A stretch of DNA of 64,000 bases from Mycobacterium neglectum (GTDB lineage Bacteria > Actinomycetota > Actinomycetes > Mycobacteriales > Mycobacteriaceae), in NCBI RefSeq assembly GCF_002591975.1, contig NZ_NVQE01000025.1, positions 1 through 64,000 on the forward strand, given 5' to 3'. The position numbers and the translations under genes were made by a program. Positions 16,031-25,110 of this stretch are shown in pieces. Position 1 is the stretch's first letter, and every line of letters starts with the position of its first letter. The notes under the pieces are model-generated. The model was given only the letters and a program-made list of their open reading frames with translations, did no database searches and had not been told where the DNA came from.

Positions 16031-18678
16031 TTCATCCCGGCGAGGCGGGCCGTGATCCGGTCGACCTCTTCTCGGGCCACCTGCTGGCGATTGCGGATCT
16101 TGTCGACCACGTCGGCGGGCGCCTTGGCCAGGAACGCGTCGTTGCCGAGCTTGCCTTCAGTACCCGACAGTTCCTTCTGCGCGGCGGCCAGATCCTTTTC
16201 GAGTCTGCGCCGTTCAGCAGCGACGTCGACGGTGGACGAGGTGTCCAACTCCACCACCACCGTGGCTTGCGACAGCCTCACCTCGACCGCGGCCGACGGG
16301 GTGAAGCCGTCCTGGGCCGCAGTCAGCCAGGCCAGCGCGGTGATGGCGGGAAGCTGCGCCGCTAGGTCTGCCTTCGCCACGTCGGACAGCCGCGCGGGCA
16401 CCCGCTGCCGATCGTTGAGGCCCTGATCGCTGCGGAACCGCCGAATCTCGGTGATCAGCTTCTGCATATCGATGATGCGCTGTGTCGCAACCGAATCGAC
16501 AGCGAAGCCGGAGGGCTGCGGCCAGTCGGCGATGACCAGCGACTCGCCGCCGGTCAACGTCTTCCACAGCACCTCGGTGACGAATGGCATCACTGGATGC
16601 AGCAGCTTGAGCAGCGAGTCGAGCACCGAGGCAAGCACCGCCGTCGTGTGAGTCTCGCCGTCCGCGAGCTGCACCTTGGCCAGCTCGACGTACCAGTCGC
16701 AGAACTCGTCCCAGGCGAAGTGGTACAGCGACTCGCACGCACGGCTGAACTCGTAGCTGTCCAACGCCGAATCGACCTCGGTGCGAACCTCTTCCAGCCG
16801 CCCGAGAATCCACCGATCGGCGTCGGTCAGCTGCCCGGCTTCGGGCAACGCCGCGGGTGCAGCGCCGTTCATCAACGCGAAACGGGTTGCGTTGAACAGC
16901 TTGGTGGCGAAGTTGCGCGACGCACGAGCGTGGTCCTCGCCGATGGACAGGTCGCCGCCGGGGCTCGCGCCGCGGGCAAGGGTGAAGCGAAGCGCGTCGG
17001 CACCGAACTTGTCGACCCAGTCGAGGGGATCGATGCCGTTGCCGCGCGACTTACTCATCTTGCGGCCGAACTCGTCGCGGATCAGCCCGTGCAGGAAGAC
17101 GTTCTCGAAAGGCACCTGCGGTCCGCGGCGCCCCTCGCTCGTGATGGCGGGATCGTCGGCGACGAAGGTGCCGAACATCATCATCCGCGCCACCCAGAAG
17201 AACAGGATGTCGTAGCCGGTGACCAGAACCGTTGTGGGGTAGAACTTCTCCAGCTCTTGTGTGTGTTCGGGCCAGCCCATGGTCGAGAACGGCCACAGCG
17301 CCGAGGAGAACCACGTGTCCAGGACGTCGGGGTCCTGCTCCCAGCCCGCAGGCGGGGTTTCGTCGGGACCGACGCACATCATGTCGCCGTCGGGGCCGTG
17401 CCATATCGGGATCCGATGGCCCCACCAGAGCTGACGTGAGATGCACCAGTCGTGCATGTTGTCGACCCACGCGAACCAGCGCGGCTCAAGACTCGGTGGG
17501 TGAATCACGGTCCGGTGCTCACGCACAGCGTCGCCCGCGGCGGCCGCCAGCGATTCGACCTTGACCCACCACTGCAACGACAGCCGCGGTTCGATGGGCT
17601 CGCCGCTGCGCTCGGAGTGACCGACGCTGTGCAGGTACGGCCGCTTCTCGGCGACAACGCGCCCTTGTTCCGCCAGCGCTTCGCGGACCTTGACGCGCGC
17701 ATCGAAGCGGTCCAGGCCGTCGAATTCGGTTCCGGTGTCGGCGATCCGGCCCTTGGTGTCCATCATCGTCGGCATCGGCAACTGATGACGCATGCCGATC
17801 TCGAAGTCGTTCGGATCGTGGGCAGGGGTGACTTTGACTGCGCCTGTGCCGAACTCGGGGTCGACGTGCTCGTCGGCGACGATGATCATCTCGCGGTCGA
17901 CGAACGGGTGCGGCAGGGTTTTGCCGACCAGATCGCGATAGCGCTCGTCGTCGGGGTGCACCGCGATCGCCGTGTCGCCCAGCATCGTCTCGACCCGGGT
18001 GGTGGCTACCACGATGTGCGGCTCGTCGTCGCGCAACGAGCCGTAACGGAACGACACCAGCTCGCCTTCGACGTCCTCGTACTTGACCTCCAGGTCCGAC
18101 ACGGCGGTCTCAAGGACCGGCGACCAGTTCACCAGCCGCTCGGCGCGGTAGATCAACCCGGCGTCGAACAGCCTCTTGAAGATGGTGCGCACCGCACGGG
18201 ACAGGCCGTCGTCCATGGTGAACCGGTCTCGGCTCCAGTCGACGCCGTCGCCGAGCCGCCGCATCTGCACCGCGATGGTGCCACCGGAGTCGCGTTTCCA
18301 GTCCCACACCTTGTCGACGAACAGTTCGCGACCGAAGTCTTCCTTGGTCTTGCCGTCGACGGCGAGCTGCTTCTCGACGACGCTCTGGGTGGCGATGCCG
18401 GCGTGGTCCATCCCGGGCAGCCACAACACCTCGAAGCCCTGCATGCGCTTGCGCCGCGTCAGCGCGTCCATCAACGTGTGATCGAGGGCATGGCCCATGT
18501 GCAGACTGCCGGTCACGTTCGGAGGCGGCAGGACGATCGAGTACGGGGGCTTCTCGCTGGAGGCATCGGCCTGGAAATAGCCGGCGTCGACCCAACCCTC
18601 GTAGAGGTCGCTCTCGACCGCGCCGGGATCCCAGGATTTGGGCAGGGCATCAAGGCCGGGGCGGGAGCTGTCGGTCAC
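16027..18678 (-). CDS. valS: Valyl-tRNA synthetase
   Basis: An 883-residue class I synthetase. The HIGH motif appears in PPPNVTGSLHMGHAL (about residues 50-64) and KMSKS in GRKMSKSRGNG (about 540). The editing domain lies between them. The C-terminal coiled coil (RRRLEKDLAAAQKELSGTEG) is characteristic of ValRS. Full family length. It overlaps folC by 4 bp. Confidence 0.98.
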   Translation of the reverse strand: MTDSSRPGLDALPKSWDPGAVESDLYEGWVDAGYFQADASSEKPPYSIVLPPPNVTGSLHMGHALDHTLMDALTRRKRMQGFEVLWLPGMDHAGIATQSVVEKQLAVDGKTKEDFGRELFVDKVWDWKRDSGGTIAVQMRRLGDGVDWSRDRFTMDDGLSRAVRTIFKRLFDAGLIYRAERLVNWSPVLETAVSDLEVKYEDVEGELVSFRYGSLRDDEPHIVVATTRVETMLGDTAIAVHPDDERYRDLVGKTLPHPFVDREMIIVADEHVDPEFGTGAVKVTPAHDPNDFEIGMRHQLPMPTMMDTKGRIADTGTEFDGLDRFDARVKVREALAEQGRVVAEKRPYLHSVGHSERSGEPIEPRLSLQWWVKVESLAAAAGDAVREHRTVIHPPSLEPRWFAWVDNMHDWCISRQLWWGHRIPIWHGPDGDMMCVGPDETPPAGWEQDPDVLDTWFSSALWPFSTMGWPEHTQELEKFYPTTVLVTGYDILFFWVARMMMFGTFVADDPAITSEGRRGPQVPFENVFLHGLIRDEFGRKMSKSRGNGIDPLDWVDKFGADALRFTLARGASPGGDLSIGEDHARASRNFATKLFNATRFALMNGAAPAALPEAGQLTDADRWILGRLEEVRTEVDSALDSYEFSRACESLYHFAWDEFCDWYVELAKVQLADGETHTTAVLASVLDSLLKLLHPVMPFVTEVLWKTLTGGESLVIADWPQPSGFAVDSVATQRIIDMQKLITEIRRFRSDQGLNDRQRVPARLSDVAKADLAAQLPAITALAWLTAAQDGFTPSAAVEVRLSQATVVVELDTSSTVDVAAERRRLEKDLAAAQKELSGTEGKLGNDAFLAKAPADVVDKIRNRQQVAREEVDRITARLAGMK

Positions 18679-18813
18679 CCCGCAAGTCTAGAAACACTGG
18701 ACGGGCTGAGCCCACGCGGGACGCGAGCAGGCGTAAAAGGGCCCAGCACGCCGCGACATCGGTGCGGTTTCGTCCGTCCCCAGGCCGCGCCGGGGGTCCT
18801 CGTCCAGAGGAAG

Positions 18814-19431
18814 TTACTTCTTGCCGCCGAGCAGGCCGCCGAGAATCTCTCCGATCGGGTTGCTCTGACCACCGCCGCCACCGCCAAGCACGCTACCCAG
18901 GATGCTGCCCAGCGGGTTGTTGCCACCGCCACCGGCTCCACCGGCACCACCCAGAATGCTGCCAAGGATGTCACCGAGGCCCCCGCCGCCGGCCGGCGCC
19001 GCCTGAGTCTCGGCCGGCGCCGAGCCCTTGGTCAGTTGCTTGCCGATGTAGGCCAGCACGATCGGCGCCAGGATCGGCAGCAGTTGCTTGATCAAGTTGC
19101 CGCCGCCTGCGCCCTGACCCGCCAACGCTGAAGCCACGGCCCCGCTGTCGTTGCCGCCGAAGATCTTCGCGACGAACTGGTCGCCTTGCTTCTCATCGAC
19201 CTGGTCGACGCTGACGCCGCCGTCGAGCAGACCGCTCGCGCCCTGCTCGGCCACGGCGGACTCGAGGTCGCTGGAGTCGATCTGGTTGGCCTGGACGTTC
19301 TCGGCCAGACCGCCGACCAATGCGGGCACCAGGGTGCGAATTGCTTTGTTCACTTCGCCTTCATCGGCGCCGATCTTGGACGCGATGTCCTGTACCGGAA
19401 TTTGTGCGTAGAGATCGTCGAGACCAGCCAT
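18814..19431 (-). CDS. DUF937 (YidB-like) protein with glycine-rich tail
   Basis: 205 residues. Residues about 1-130 form the helical DUF937 domain (VNKAIRTLVPALVGGLAENV, SALAGQGAGGGNLIKQLLP). The rest is a low-complexity tail with repeated LGSILGG-type units. No signal peptide is seen. Function unknown. It precedes valS with a 135-bp gap, so it is probably a separate transcript; the gap contains nothing else recognisable. Confidence 0.75.
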   Translation of the reverse strand: MAGLDDLYAQIPVQDIASKIGADEGEVNKAIRTLVPALVGGLAENVQANQIDSSDLESAVAEQGASGLLDGGVSVDQVDEKQGDQFVAKIFGGNDSGAVASALAGQGAGGGNLIKQLLPILAPIVLAYIGKQLTKGSAPAETQAAPAGGGGLGDILGSILGGAGGAGGGGNNPLGSILGSVLGGGGGGQSNPIGEILGGLLGGKK

Positions 19432-19529
19432 TACCTGCCCACCTTCATTGCTGGGATATGCACTGTGTGACGTTGCCTTAACCAGTCCAAACTAGTTCAA
19501 CCGATCTTGGCGCACAGGCGTTCAGCGCT

Positions 19530-20783
19530 TCAGGCCAGTCGCGTTGTCTCCAAAAACACTTCGGCTGCGGGCAATCGGTCCATCAACACATCGCCCATCG
19601 CCGCCGCCGGTGTGAGGACACCGCGCAGATCAGAGAGCCGGTCACGGTCGAACGCCAGCCCCAGCGCGGACTCCCCCAGCAAGACCGCCGTGGCCTTGTA
19701 TCCCGGGTCGCCCTTCTGCGACATGGTCGCCCGGTAGCGGGCGCCGGTTGTTGTGGTGGTGTACGTCTCCACGGTGTAATGGCCGCGTTCGCGCGTGCGT
19801 TCACTGGGCCCAGTGCCCGGCTTCGGGACGATGCGCTCGACGAGCTTGCCCGGCAGCCGGTTGAAGTAGCGGCTCCCCATGGCCATCGTCACCTTGTTCA
19901 CCCCTGCGCTCACCGCGGCCGTCAGTGGCGCGGCAACGGAGCGGCCCATACTCATCTGCTCGGCATACTCGAACCGCCGACCGTAGGCGTAATCCAATAA
20001 TGCATTGCTGCGGCGCACAATTCGCGTGTTCGCGGCGGCCATCACGAAGGGCCCGACCCAGTAGCCCTCGAGCTCACGGGCAATATCACCGCCACGACGC
20101 CAGCGCAGGTCCGGCTGGCCGCCGAGTTCCGGTTCGGCGGCACGATCGGGCGTCAAGGTGTAGGGATCGTTCATCACACGCCTGGCCTCGTGGTCGGTCG
20201 AGGCCGCACGCATCAACTCCAGCATCGATGCGACCGTTCCGCCTGACACTCCTCCTGCGAAAGTTCGCACCACCAGGTTGGTGTCGGTGAGCTGACCCGT
20301 GTTGTCCTGTCCCGCGCTACGGTGCAGTGCAAATACGGTGAGATCCGAAGGGATGGAGTCGAATCCGCATGAGTGGACGATACGAGCACCGGTGTCGATC
20401 GCCTGCTTGTGATACAGGTCGATGCATTCGCGGATGAAGAGGCCTTCACCGGTCAAGTCGGCGTAGTCGGTTCCCGCGGCAGCGCACGCGGCCACCAACG
20501 GCAGCCCGTACTTCAGGTAAGGCCCGACGGTTGTCACGACGACCTGCGTCCGGGCTGCCATGGCGTTTAGCGAGGACGGCTGTGAAGCGTCGGCCGCAAT
20601 CAGCTCCCAGGATTGCGCCGCCTCCCCTAACGACTCCCGTACCGCGAGCAGCTTCTCCGGTGACCGGCCGGCCAACGCGATACGCGCGTCACCGGCCGCT
20701 TTCGCCAGATACTCGGCCGTCAGTTTGCCCACGAAGCCGCTTGCTCCGTACAGGACGATGTCGAACTCACGCTCGGTGCTCAT
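19530..20783 (-). CDS. Saccharopine dehydrogenase-like / enoyl reductase-like protein (Rv2449c type)
   Basis: 417 residues with an N-terminal Rossmann motif (IVLYGASGFVGKLTAEYL) and TVGPYLKYGLPLVAACAAAG, the arrangement of the trans-acting enoyl reductase / saccharopine-dehydrogenase-like family. In mycobacteria this family includes Rv2953, which acts on phthiocerol and phenolglycolipid intermediates, but the substrate of the Rv2449c type is unknown to me. The ATG at 20783 begins MSTEREFDIV; the longer frame upstream overlaps the S9 peptidase gene. It follows that gene by 10 bp, so the two are probably co-transcribed. Confidence 0.8.
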   Translation of the reverse strand: MSTEREFDIVLYGASGFVGKLTAEYLAKAAGDARIALAGRSPEKLLAVRESLGEAAQSWELIAADASQPSSLNAMAARTQVVVTTVGPYLKYGLPLVAACAAAGTDYADLTGEGLFIRECIDLYHKQAIDTGARIVHSCGFDSIPSDLTVFALHRSAGQDNTGQLTDTNLVVRTFAGGVSGGTVASMLELMRAASTDHEARRVMNDPYTLTPDRAAEPELGGQPDLRWRRGGDIARELEGYWVGPFVMAAANTRIVRRSNALLDYAYGRRFEYAEQMSMGRSVAAPLTAAVSAGVNKVTMAMGSRYFNRLPGKLVERIVPKPGTGPSERTRERGHYTVETYTTTTTGARYRATMSQKGDPGYKATAVLLGESALGLAFDRDRLSDLRGVLTPAAAMGDVLMDRLPAAEVFLETTRLA

Positions 20784-20793
20784 GGGCGCGACG

Positions 20794-22782
20794 CTACCCG
20801 AGCGCCTCCGGCAATTCGATGTCCTCACCGAGGACGTGGCGGCTCAGAAACGCGGTCACGACCTGGTACCAGAGCTTCGCGTGCTGCGGGCTCAGGACCC
20901 AATGATTTTCCGATGGAAAGTAAAGGAATTGGTGCGGACTGGTGCCGTCGTCGGCCGCAGGCAGTCGCGATTCGGTCAGCAGGCCGAACCAGAGGCGCAG
21001 CGCTTCTCCGATCGGCACGCGATAGTCCTTGTCGCCGTGGATGACCAGCATCGGTGTGCCGATCTCACCGACATAATTGTGAGGTGAGTTTGCCGCCGCC
21101 ATTTCCGGCGTCATCTCCCGCATCCAGTAGTACGACGAATCGGTGGTGACGCCGAACTGGTCGAGCGCCCACAGGCTCGCGTGGGTGACGATGGCGTCGA
21201 ACCGATCCGTATGTCCGGCAACCCAATTGGCCATGTATCCGCCGAACGATCCACCCATCGCCGCCGTCCGGTCGGCGTCCACCCCGGGGTGCGCGCACGC
21301 GGCGTCCGTGGCAGCCATCAGATCGTTGTATGGGGCGCTCCCCCAGGATCCCCAGCCCCGCTGGATGAAGTCCTGTCCGTAGCCGGTGGACAGACCGGGG
21401 TCAGGAAGCAACACCGCATACCCGCGGGCGGCCAGCAGCCACGGATTCCATCGCCACGACCAGACGTTCCAGCTGCCGAGTGGGCCGCCGTGAATCCACA
21501 ACAGCAGCGGGGCGGGAGCGTCGCCGTCCGGCAACACCAGCCACGACCGCACCCGAGTGCCGTCGGTGGCCGTCGCCTCGACATCGGTGAGTGTGCCGGG
21601 CAGCAGTGGCCGATCGACGCAGGGCAACTCGGTGACGGCCCCATCTGGATCGATGCGCACCGGATGGGGCGGCGCGGCGTAGGAACTACGCAACGCGTAG
21701 AGCACACCGCCGGGCGCGGTGCTGACATCGGAATAGGCGTAGTCGTCAAACGTCACCTGGGTGACAGTGCCGCCATCCGGATCGATGGAGAAGATCGGGC
21801 CACGGCCGTCCTGGTCGGCGGTGACGATCAGTGCCGAACCGTCGTGCGACCACGTCACCGACGTCGGCCAGCGATCCCAGTCCAGTGCCACGTCGATCGG
21901 CGTCTGACCGAAACGCAACAAGCACAGTGTGATTCGCGGCGCCATCTCAGGTGTCGAGTACGACTCGCGGGCGTAGGCGACCGCTGACCCACCCGGTGCG
22001 ATCGCCGGGCTCCACAGGTCGGCATCAGCGTCGTCTGCGATCACGGTCCGCTCACCGCTTTCGGTGTCGATACGCACCAGTACGACGTGCCTGGAAGCGC
22101 CTGCGGCCGGCTGCTGCCAGCTGGTGACCACGAACCTGCCGTCGTGACTGACATCGAAGTCCGCGTCCCGCAACGCACTTGACGGTGATTCGGTCAAGTC
22201 CTGCGGCGCGCTGCCGTCGAGAGCAGTGCCGAACAGGTGAGGCTCGCCGGGTCCGAGGTCCTTGTCCCAGTGCCGAATCGGATAACCCGTGTGCAGGATC
22301 GCGTTGACTTTGGTGTCCTTGCGCAGATCCCGTACGCGGCGATCGTCGTCGATGCTGCGGGCCGAGGGCATCATCGGCCCACTCACCACAACGAAGTCGG
22401 CGTCGCTTGCGGTGCGCACGGTCTCGACTCCGCCGGGCAATGCGAGTGCCTCGAAAGCCTCGCCGCCTGCCGCGGGTAGACGCCACAGCGCCGCGGGCGC
22501 CTTGTCGTCGTCTTCGTTCGGGCGGCTCGCGACGAACAGCACGTCCCCGCCTGCGGTGAACACCGGTGCAGACTCGCCCTTGGCGCCACGGGTCAGTCGC
22601 CGCGCCTGCTGTGCGCCCGCGGGGTCGACCTCCCACACGGCGCTGATGAACTCGGTGCGCTTGTCGTTCAGTTCCGCGACGGTGGTCACCACGCGGCTTC
22701 CGTCGGGCGACACCGCAAGCCCCGACACACGTTGCAGCGCGAGGTAGGCATCGAGGTCGCCGAAGGGCGTCGGCTCGGTCAT
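20794..22782 (-). CDS. S9-family prolyl oligopeptidase / acyl-peptide hydrolase
   Basis: About 662 residues. The N-terminal beta-propeller (about 1-400) is followed by an alpha/beta-hydrolase domain with nucleophile GGSFGGYMANW, Asp in HGDKDYRVP and His in SENHWVLSP. These mark dipeptidyl-aminopeptidase / acylaminoacyl-peptidase enzymes. No signal peptide, so it is probably cytoplasmic. The start is uncertain: ATG at 22782 (MTEPTPFGDL) or at 22788; the longer frame is unlikely. It is not present at this place in M. tuberculosis. Confidence 0.88.
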   Translation of the reverse strand: MTEPTPFGDLDAYLALQRVSGLAVSPDGSRVVTTVAELNDKRTEFISAVWEVDPAGAQQARRLTRGAKGESAPVFTAGGDVLFVASRPNEDDDKAPAALWRLPAAGGEAFEALALPGGVETVRTASDADFVVVSGPMMPSARSIDDDRRVRDLRKDTKVNAILHTGYPIRHWDKDLGPGEPHLFGTALDGSAPQDLTESPSSALRDADFDVSHDGRFVVTSWQQPAAGASRHVVLVRIDTESGERTVIADDADADLWSPAIAPGGSAVAYARESYSTPEMAPRITLCLLRFGQTPIDVALDWDRWPTSVTWSHDGSALIVTADQDGRGPIFSIDPDGGTVTQVTFDDYAYSDVSTAPGGVLYALRSSYAAPPHPVRIDPDGAVTELPCVDRPLLPGTLTDVEATATDGTRVRSWLVLPDGDAPAPLLLWIHGGPLGSWNVWSWRWNPWLLAARGYAVLLPDPGLSTGYGQDFIQRGWGSWGSAPYNDLMAATDAACAHPGVDADRTAAMGGSFGGYMANWVAGHTDRFDAIVTHASLWALDQFGVTTDSSYYWMREMTPEMAAANSPHNYVGEIGTPMLVIHGDKDYRVPIGEALRLWFGLLTESRLPAADDGTSPHQFLYFPSENHWVLSPQHAKLWYQVVTAFLSRHVLGEDIELPEALG

Positions 22783-22901
22783 GTCCATGTTGGTAGCACA
22801 TGCCCCGCCGGGCCAATCCCCGGCCGAGCTGCGAGCTACCGCCACGGCGACCAGCACGCTTCTCGTCTTCGACCGGTAGGACCACACGCTACGTTCGACG
22901 G

Positions 22902-24068
22902 ATGCCGAAGCGGATCGTGGTGATCGGCGCGGGCATCGCCGGGCTGGCGACCGCCAACGCGCTACAACAGCACGGGCACGACGTCACCGTCCTCGAGGAG
23001 CGGACCGACACGTCGTCCGGCGCGGGCATCAGCATCTGGCCCAACGCGCTGGCCGCGCTCGACGAAATCGGCTTGGGCGATGCCGTCCGCGCCGCGGGCG
23101 GCCGCATCACCGCGGGGGCGATGCGCTGGCTCGACGGCACCTGGCTGCGTCACCCGTCGCCGCAACGACTGGTCAAGGCGCTGGGTGAACCGCTGGTGGT
23201 CATTCACCGCAATGTGCTGACCTCGGTGCTGGCCGGCGCGCTTGCCGAGGAAACCCTGCGATACGGCGTCTCGGCCCGCTCACTGGTGGCCACGGCCGAC
23301 GGCGTGCAGGTCAGTCTGTCGGACGACACGACGACCGAGGCCGATGCGGTCGTCGGCGCGGACGGCACGCATTCGATGGTGGCGCGTCACCTCAACGGCC
23401 CGCTGGGCAACCGTTACGTCGGCTACACGGCATGGCGCGGGGTGGCCGACTGCAGCATCGACGCCGACTTCGCCGGCGAGGTCCTCGGCCCGTCCATCGA
23501 ATTCGGCCATGTGCCGCTGGGAGGGAACAACACCTATTGGTTCGCCACCGAACGCGCCCCAGAAGGACGCAGTGCACCGCAGGGCGAGCTGAACTATCTC
23601 AAGGACAAGTTCGGCACCTGGGCCGAGCCCATTCCCACGGTGCTGGCCGCGACGGACCCCGCGCGCGTGTTGCACAACGACCTCTATGACCGCGATCGAG
23701 CGCGGCGGTGGTCCCGCGGGCACATCGTCGCGGTGGGCGACGCGGCTCACCCGATGCGGCCGCATCTGGGCCAGGGCGGCTGCCAGGGGATCGAGGACGC
23801 GGCGATCCTGGCGTCCTTCATCGAAAGGACAGACGACCTGGCTACGGCGTTCGGCCGGTTCGCGGCGTTCCGCGGCCCGCGGGTGCGCTCACTGGTGCGC
23901 GAGTCGAAGACGATCGGCCGGATCGTGAACCTGCCGCCGTTGCTCAGCGCCGCGGCGACCCGCGCGACCGTCCTTGGGCCCGAAGCACTGGTCACGCGGC
24001 ATTTGTCGACAATCGCGGCCCGGTCAGCGTTCGCACTCCCTACCGACCGCGACGTCCAGGCGGTGTGA
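22902..24068 (+). CDS. FAD-dependent aromatic-ring-hydroxylase-type monooxygenase
   Basis: 388 residues. FAD-binding GxGxxG is in RIVVIGAGIAGLATANAL at the N-terminus, the DG motif is VVGADGTHS (about 170), and the GD motif is AVGDAAHPMRPHLGQGGCQG (about 285-305). The fold is that of class A flavin monooxygenases (salicylate/zeaxanthin-epoxidase-like). Divergent from the S9 peptidase with 119 bp between starts. No partner gene indicates the substrate. Confidence 0.85.
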   Translation: MPKRIVVIGAGIAGLATANALQQHGHDVTVLEERTDTSSGAGISIWPNALAALDEIGLGDAVRAAGGRITAGAMRWLDGTWLRHPSPQRLVKALGEPLVVIHRNVLTSVLAGALAEETLRYGVSARSLVATADGVQVSLSDDTTTEADAVVGADGTHSMVARHLNGPLGNRYVGYTAWRGVADCSIDADFAGEVLGPSIEFGHVPLGGNNTYWFATERAPEGRSAPQGELNYLKDKFGTWAEPIPTVLAATDPARVLHNDLYDRDRARRWSRGHIVAVGDAAHPMRPHLGQGGCQGIEDAAILASFIERTDDLATAFGRFAAFRGPRVRSLVRESKTIGRIVNLPPLLSAAATRATVLGPEALVTRHLSTIAARSAFALPTDRDVQAV

Positions 24069-24084
24069 GAGCAGCCCCTCGAGT

Positions 24085-24561
24085 TCAGCCGCCCAGCAGG
24101 GCCGTGCACATCTGGCGAGGGTTGATGAAGCCGAGAAATGCGCTGGCAGGCATCGCCGAGCAACCGCCCGCAGCGGTGGGCACCGCCGGCGTCGACGACG
24201 TTCCGGGGTTGGTCCAGACGGCCGGCGATGCGCCACGGGGGCCGCACTTCGGCCAGGCCTTGATGCCCTGGGTGCGCAGGACGTTCTCGGCGACGCGGAT
24301 CTGCTCGGCGCGTGAGGCGGTCGCCGGGTTGCCCCGGCCGCCGTTCGAGTTCCAGGTGGCCTGCTTGAACTGCAGCCCGCCGTAGTGACCGTTGCCGCTG
24401 TTGATGGACCAGTTGCCGCCCGATTCGCATTCGGCGATGGCGTCCCAGTTGACCGAGTCAGCATTCGCGGTGGCGGTGGACATGGCCATCGGCACCAGGG
24501 CGAGCGCCCCGGCGATGGCGGCGGTCATCAGGCTCTTGGTGACAAGCTTGGCAATCTTCAT
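24085..24561 (-). CDS. Resuscitation-promoting factor with C-terminal extension
   Basis: 158 residues. A signal peptide of about 34 residues (hydrophobic core AAIAGALALVPMAM, cleavage after TANA) is followed by the Rpf domain: DSVNWDAIAECESGGNW with the catalytic Glu, NGHYGGLQF, and ENVLRTQGIKAWPKCG with the second Cys. Secreted Rpf proteins cleave peptidoglycan glycan strands like lytic transglycosylases. Unlike its neighbour it has a 45-residue tail ending INPRQMCTALLGG with two more cysteines. GGAAGGA precedes the ATG. It is convergent with the monooxygenase gene. Confidence 0.92.
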   Translation of the reverse strand: MKIAKLVTKSLMTAAIAGALALVPMAMSTATANADSVNWDAIAECESGGNWSINSGNGHYGGLQFKQATWNSNGGRGNPATASRAEQIRVAENVLRTQGIKAWPKCGPRGASPAVWTNPGTSSTPAVPTAAGGCSAMPASAFLGFINPRQMCTALLGG

Positions 24562-24714
24562 TTCTGCGGTCCTTCCCCGACCGTTCGAACTCAAGGCCCG
24601 CGTGAAGCGCGTTGCTTGCTTCGATGCGGCTATCCGATGTTTCGGGTGAGGAAGGTCACGTGTTACGGAAGCGTCAAAAGTTTTAGTCGTTACTTAACTG
24701 GCGTAAGAGGCCTC

Positions 24715-24761
24715 TGAGAAAGAAGAGGCGGTGTCCAGGCATTTCGCCCAGACACCGCCTC
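24715..24761 (-). terminator. Intrinsic terminator of the upstream rpf gene
   Basis: A perfect 11-bp stem, GAGGCGGTGTC (24725-24735) against GACACCGCCTC (24751-24761), is extended inside the loop by a GGC/GCC pair. On the minus strand it is followed by TTCTTTCTC. It begins 29 bp after the stop of the rpf gene at 24790, so it ends that transcript and separates the two rpf genes. Confidence 0.85.
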
Positions 24762-24789
24762 AATAGATCTCGATAGGTCGTGCTTGTTA

Positions 24790-25110
24790 CTAGCCGCGTC
24801 CACCACAGGTCGGCCATGCGCCGATGCCTTGGGTCTGTAGGACGTTCTCCGCGACACGGATCTGCTCTTCACGGCTGGCGTTGTGGGGCGAACCGCTGCC
24901 ACCGTTGGACCGCCAGGTACCCATGGTGAACTGCAGACCGCCGTAATAGCCGTTACCGGTCGCGATTCCCCAATTGCCGCCCGACTCGCACGCCGCGACC
25001 GCATCCCAGTCCACGCTGTCAGCGTTGGCGGTGCCCGCCATCGCCATCGGCGTCACGGCGAGCGCACCGGCGAAAGTCGCCAGACCAATCGTCTTGCGGA
25101 TGTTCTTCAA
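24790..25110 (-). CDS. rpfE: Resuscitation-promoting factor, RpfE-like
   Basis: 106 residues as started here: a signal peptide (IRKTIGLATFAGALAV, cleavage after TANA) followed almost directly by a single Rpf domain (DSVDWDAVAACESGGNW, GYYGGLQFTMGTW, and C-terminal GIGAWPTCGGRG). The C-terminal half matches M. tuberculosis RpfE, but the long Pro/Ala-rich linker of that protein is missing. I place the start at TTG 25110 because AAAGGA lies 6 bases upstream; ATG at 25149 is possible and would add 13 residues before the hydrophobic core. It has its own terminator. Confidence 0.88.
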   Translation of the reverse strand: MKNIRKTIGLATFAGALAVTPMAMAGTANADSVDWDAVAACESGGNWGIATGNGYYGGLQFTMGTWRSNGGSGSPHNASREEQIRVAENVLQTQGIGAWPTCGGRG

